Shown here one piece after another: positions 61,615 through 64,000 of a stretch of DNA of 64,000 bases (the stretch's first letter is position 1; the number at the start of each line of letters is the position of its first letter). The stretch spans positions 1 through 64,000 of the forward strand of contig WASS01000023.1 in the NCBI GenBank assembly GCA_009712635.1, given 5' to 3'. Below the pieces are notes generated by a model. The model searched no databases, had not been told where the DNA came from, and saw nothing but the letters and a program-made list of their open reading frames with translations. The stretch is from Hungatella sp. (lineage in GTDB: Bacteria; Bacillota; Clostridia; Lachnospirales; Lachnospiraceae). The translations under genes and the position numbers were made by a program.

Positions 61615-63900
61615 TTACCGTTTTCTGTTGTAATTGATTAAACTTCCTGCTTTTACAATCTCACGTTCTTCCTGAGTCATATCCGTGATATATAAATGAA
61701 TTTCTTTGGCTGAATCTTCTTTTATCACATAGGCTGTGATATCTGCCATATTTCCGCTTTCCAATGCAGTACGTACTCCGGGGACAAAAATATAATCACC
61801 TGTTTCAAATTCCGGCTCTTCCTTCATCTGAAATGGCAGCATTCCCCAGTTTATCACATTAGAACGATAGCGTTTTGTTGCATATTCTCTGGTTATATTT
61901 GCAAGTCCGCCAATCACTCTCTGACAGCTGGCTGCCTGTTCTCTGGCAGAACCATCTCCCGGCTTAATTGCATAAATCATACTTCCGATTTCTGTATCAG
62001 ATATTTCAATGGTTTCCATACCATGTATTTTTTTGATTGAATCGTAGATCTTTGTTAACTCTGGTTCTAATTCTGCCGGAGATTTTCCTGCAGTTCTTGC
62101 TTTTTCCAGACGGTCAGTACATTTACTTCGTTCTACATAAGCCGGATCTCTTCTGGATAAGGTGAATTCAGCAAGTCCCAATGGATTGGAACGGTAAGAA
62201 GCGGTTTCACCGGAAGGTATTAACTCATCTGTAGTTGTAACCTCATCCATAATCTTAGAGCACACCTTTAAGAGAATGTTCTCTGTCAAAGCGCTCATTT
62301 CCGGCCAGTCTTTAATATTGGGGCCGCATACCAGTTCCTTCTCTTTTTGTTCCTGATTAAATCCCTGGTAGACTCTCTTTTTATATACAGAGCTGTCAAA
62401 CTGATAATCCGGTATATCTCCCCAGCAGTCAAAGGCTTCTGCAGAAGTAAGAACACCTCCGTTTGCCGCAGTGGCTGCAATGGACCGGGCATCCATGAGT
62501 GCAACGGCTGCCATCTGACCGTTTCCAGGCTTGGAGCCTTCCCGATTGGGGAAGTTTCTTGTGGTATGACGGATACTTAAGCCATTATGAGCAGGTGTAT
62601 CTCCTGCACCAAAGCACGGTCCGCAGAATGCAGTCTTTAACACGGCTCCTGCTTCCATTAAATCTGTCACAGCACCTTTTTTCACCAGATCCATGTAAAC
62701 AGGCTGTGATGACGGATAAACGGAAAGGGAGAATTCACCATAGCCGCAGTCTCTTCCTTTTAATGCATTGGCAGCTTCTATGACATTGGTATAATTGCCT
62801 CCTGCACAGCCGGCGATAATTCCCTGCTGGACCTGAAGTTTTCCACTGATTATTTTATCGGTCAGTGTAAATGGGGCACGCCCCTTACTTACTTTCTCTG
62901 CCTCTTTTTCCACCTGACGCAGAATATCACCCAGATTTTCATTCAGCTCATCAATTTCATATGTATTACTTGGGTGGAATGGCAGTGCGATCATAGGCTT
63001 CACTGTGCTTAAATCCACAGATACACAGCCATCATAATAAGCCCTGGCTGCAGGTTTTAATTCCTGGTAATCTGTCTCTCTCCCATGTACGGACAGGTAA
63101 CTTTTTGTATCCTCATCTGTACTCCATATGGAGCTTAAACAGGTAGTTTCCGTTGTCATTACATCAATTCCGTTACGGAAGTCCGTGCTCATAGAGGCAA
63201 TTCCTGGTCCTACGAATTCCATAACCTTATTTTTCACATAACCATTTTTAAATACTGCACCGATAATTGCCAGGGCAATATCCTGCGGGCCGACTCCGGG
63301 ATTTGGTTTTCCAGTCAGATAGACTGCAATAATATCCGGGTAAGCCAGATCATACGTATCGCAAAGAAGCTGTTTTACCAGCTCACCGCCGCCCTCACCA
63401 ATTGCCATGGTTCCCAATGCGCCATAACGGGTATGGGAATCAGAACCTAAAATCATCTGACCGCCGCCTGCATGCATTTCCCTCATATATTGATGAATAA
63501 CTGCAATATGAGGCGGGACATAGATGCCGCCATACTTTTGAGCTGCTGACAAACCAAAAACATGATCATCTTCATTTATGGTACCCCCAACTGCACACAA
63601 AGAATTGTGGCAGTTGGTCAGTACATAAGGAATGGGGAATTTATCCATACCAGATGCTTTGGCGGTCTGGATAACTCCTACAAATGTGAGATCATGGGAG
63701 GTCATGGCATCAAATTTAATTTTCAAATGAGACATATCATCAGAAGTGTTATGGTTCTTTAAAATATCATAGGATATGGTCCCTTTTTTTGCTTCTTCTT
63801 TCTCTGAATCTGTCAGTGCTCCTGATTTAAGGTAATCTTCCTCAGAAACAATTTCCTGACCATTCATCAGATACACGCCGCTGTCATAAAGTTTTACCAC
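61615..63900 (-). CDS. Aconitase-family hydratase (YbhJ-like)
   Basis: A 761-residue aconitase-superfamily enzyme. It has [69 protein letters not shown] and [17 protein letters not shown]; the Cys residues in AGC and CGPC are the [4Fe-4S] ligands of the family. The swivel domain lies at about 560-760. The start is taken as GTG at 63900, eight bases after AGGAGG; the ATG at 63918 lies before this site. E. coli YbhJ is the closest known type by layout; its reaction is unproven. Being first in a citrate lyase operon, it could make citrate or citramalate from an unsaturated acid. Confidence 0.88.
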   Translation of the reverse strand: MVKLYDSGVYLMNGQEIVSEEDYLKSGALTDSEKEEAKKGTISYDILKNHNTSDDMSHLKIKFDAMTSHDLTFVGVIQTAKASGMDKFPIPYVLTNCHNSLCAVGGTINEDDHVFGLSAAQKYGGIYVPPHIAVIHQYMREMHAGGGQMILGSDSHTRYGALGTMAIGEGGGELVKQLLCDTYDLAYPDIIAVYLTGKPNPGVGPQDIALAIIGAVFKNGYVKNKVMEFVGPGIASMSTDFRNGIDVMTTETTCLSSIWSTDEDTKSYLSVHGRETDYQELKPAARAYYDGCVSVDLSTVKPMIALPFHPSNTYEIDELNENLGDILRQVEKEAEKVSKGRAPFTLTDKIISGKLQVQQGIIAGCAGGNYTNVIEAANALKGRDCGYGEFSLSVYPSSQPVYMDLVKKGAVTDLMEAGAVLKTAFCGPCFGAGDTPAHNGLSIRHTTRNFPNREGSKPGNGQMAAVALMDARSIAATAANGGVLTSAEAFDCWGDIPDYQFDSSVYKKRVYQGFNQEQKEKELVCGPNIKDWPEMSALTENILLKVCSKIMDEVTTTDELIPSGETASYRSNPLGLAEFTLSRRDPAYVERSKCTDRLEKARTAGKSPAELEPELTKIYDSIKKIHGMETIEISDTEIGSMIYAIKPGDGSAREQAASCQRVIGGLANITREYATKRYRSNVINWGMLPFQMKEEPEFETGDYIFVPGVRTALESGNMADITAYVIKEDSAKEIHLYITDMTQEEREIVKAGSLINYNRKR

Positions 63901-64000
63901 GTCTAAATCCTCCTGCATTCTAACAATTAAGTTGTTTCATCATTCCCAATCAGCAATATGTAAATCCTTCCAGTATCAGATTTGCAGTTCTGAATCCAAA

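Overview
The window looks like a chromosomal segment of a low-to-mid GC Gram-positive anaerobe, most likely a clostridial Lachnospiraceae (Clostridium saccharolyticum / Enterocloster-like). The reasons are the rimP-nusA-ylxR-ylxQ-infB order, strong GGAGG ribosome binding sites, sugar PTS and CUT1 ABC systems, a YesMN two-component pair, selenium genes, a citrate lyase operon and a 2-hydroxyacyl-CoA dehydratase-type activase pair. This taxonomy is inference. No rRNA, tRNA, CRISPR array, phage gene or transposase was recognised.

Layout. 1-2921: nusA-infB translation/transcription operon on the minus strand, with a clear promoter and a GNRA-capped leader hairpin. 3006-4697: two-gene ABC importer without a binding protein. 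4702-10006: AraC regulator, IIBCA beta-glucoside-type PTS, GH3 glycosidase and HAD phosphatase/phosphomutase. 10192-11838: Xre remnant, pirin and a MarR regulator whose promoter implies a leaderless mRNA. 11902-22075: YesM/YesN two-component system, CUT1 sugar ABC transporter and two FAD oxidoreductases. 22326-23748: MATE pump. 23758-32949: small membrane protein, complete Opp peptide ABC transporter with a possible leader ORF, M3 oligopeptidase and ArsR-type regulator. 33077-35294: GNAT, MerR remnant, second MATE. 35366-39398: GH1 phospho-beta-glucosidase and PTS IIBC, divergent from an RpiR regulator with an obvious operator. 39601-43847: P-type ATPase followed by two stand-alone RCK/TrkA proteins. 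43934-48170: cupin, Old Yellow Enzyme-type reductase divergent from a PucR regulator. 48175-52272: selenium-linked cluster (selD, LysR, class V aminotransferase, yedF, DUF3343). 52427-56727: amino-acid ABC importer joined to a single-subunit 2-hydroxyacyl-CoA dehydratase homologue and its activase. 56873-63900: aconitase-family hydratase and citrate lyase operon (citD, E, F, G, C).

How the genes fit together. The segment is a set of self-contained uptake-and-breakdown modules, most with their own regulator: beta-glucosides through two PTS loci, an unknown oligosaccharide or glycan through CUT1/YesMN/FAD enzymes, peptides through Opp/M3, an amino acid through the GlnQ-type ABC transporter coupled to an oxygen-sensitive dehydratase-like reductase, and a tri- or dicarboxylate through hydratase plus citrate lyase.

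The most unusual points are the P-type ATPase with two RCK subunits; the dehydratase-like protein (candidate double-cubane cluster protein) with its reductase in an amino-acid ABC operon; the hydratase-citrate lyase operon lacking citX and a transporter; two regulators (MarR, RpiR) with identical promoter-to-ATG geometry predicting leaderless transcripts; and related long stem-loop repeats at 4645 and 10270.
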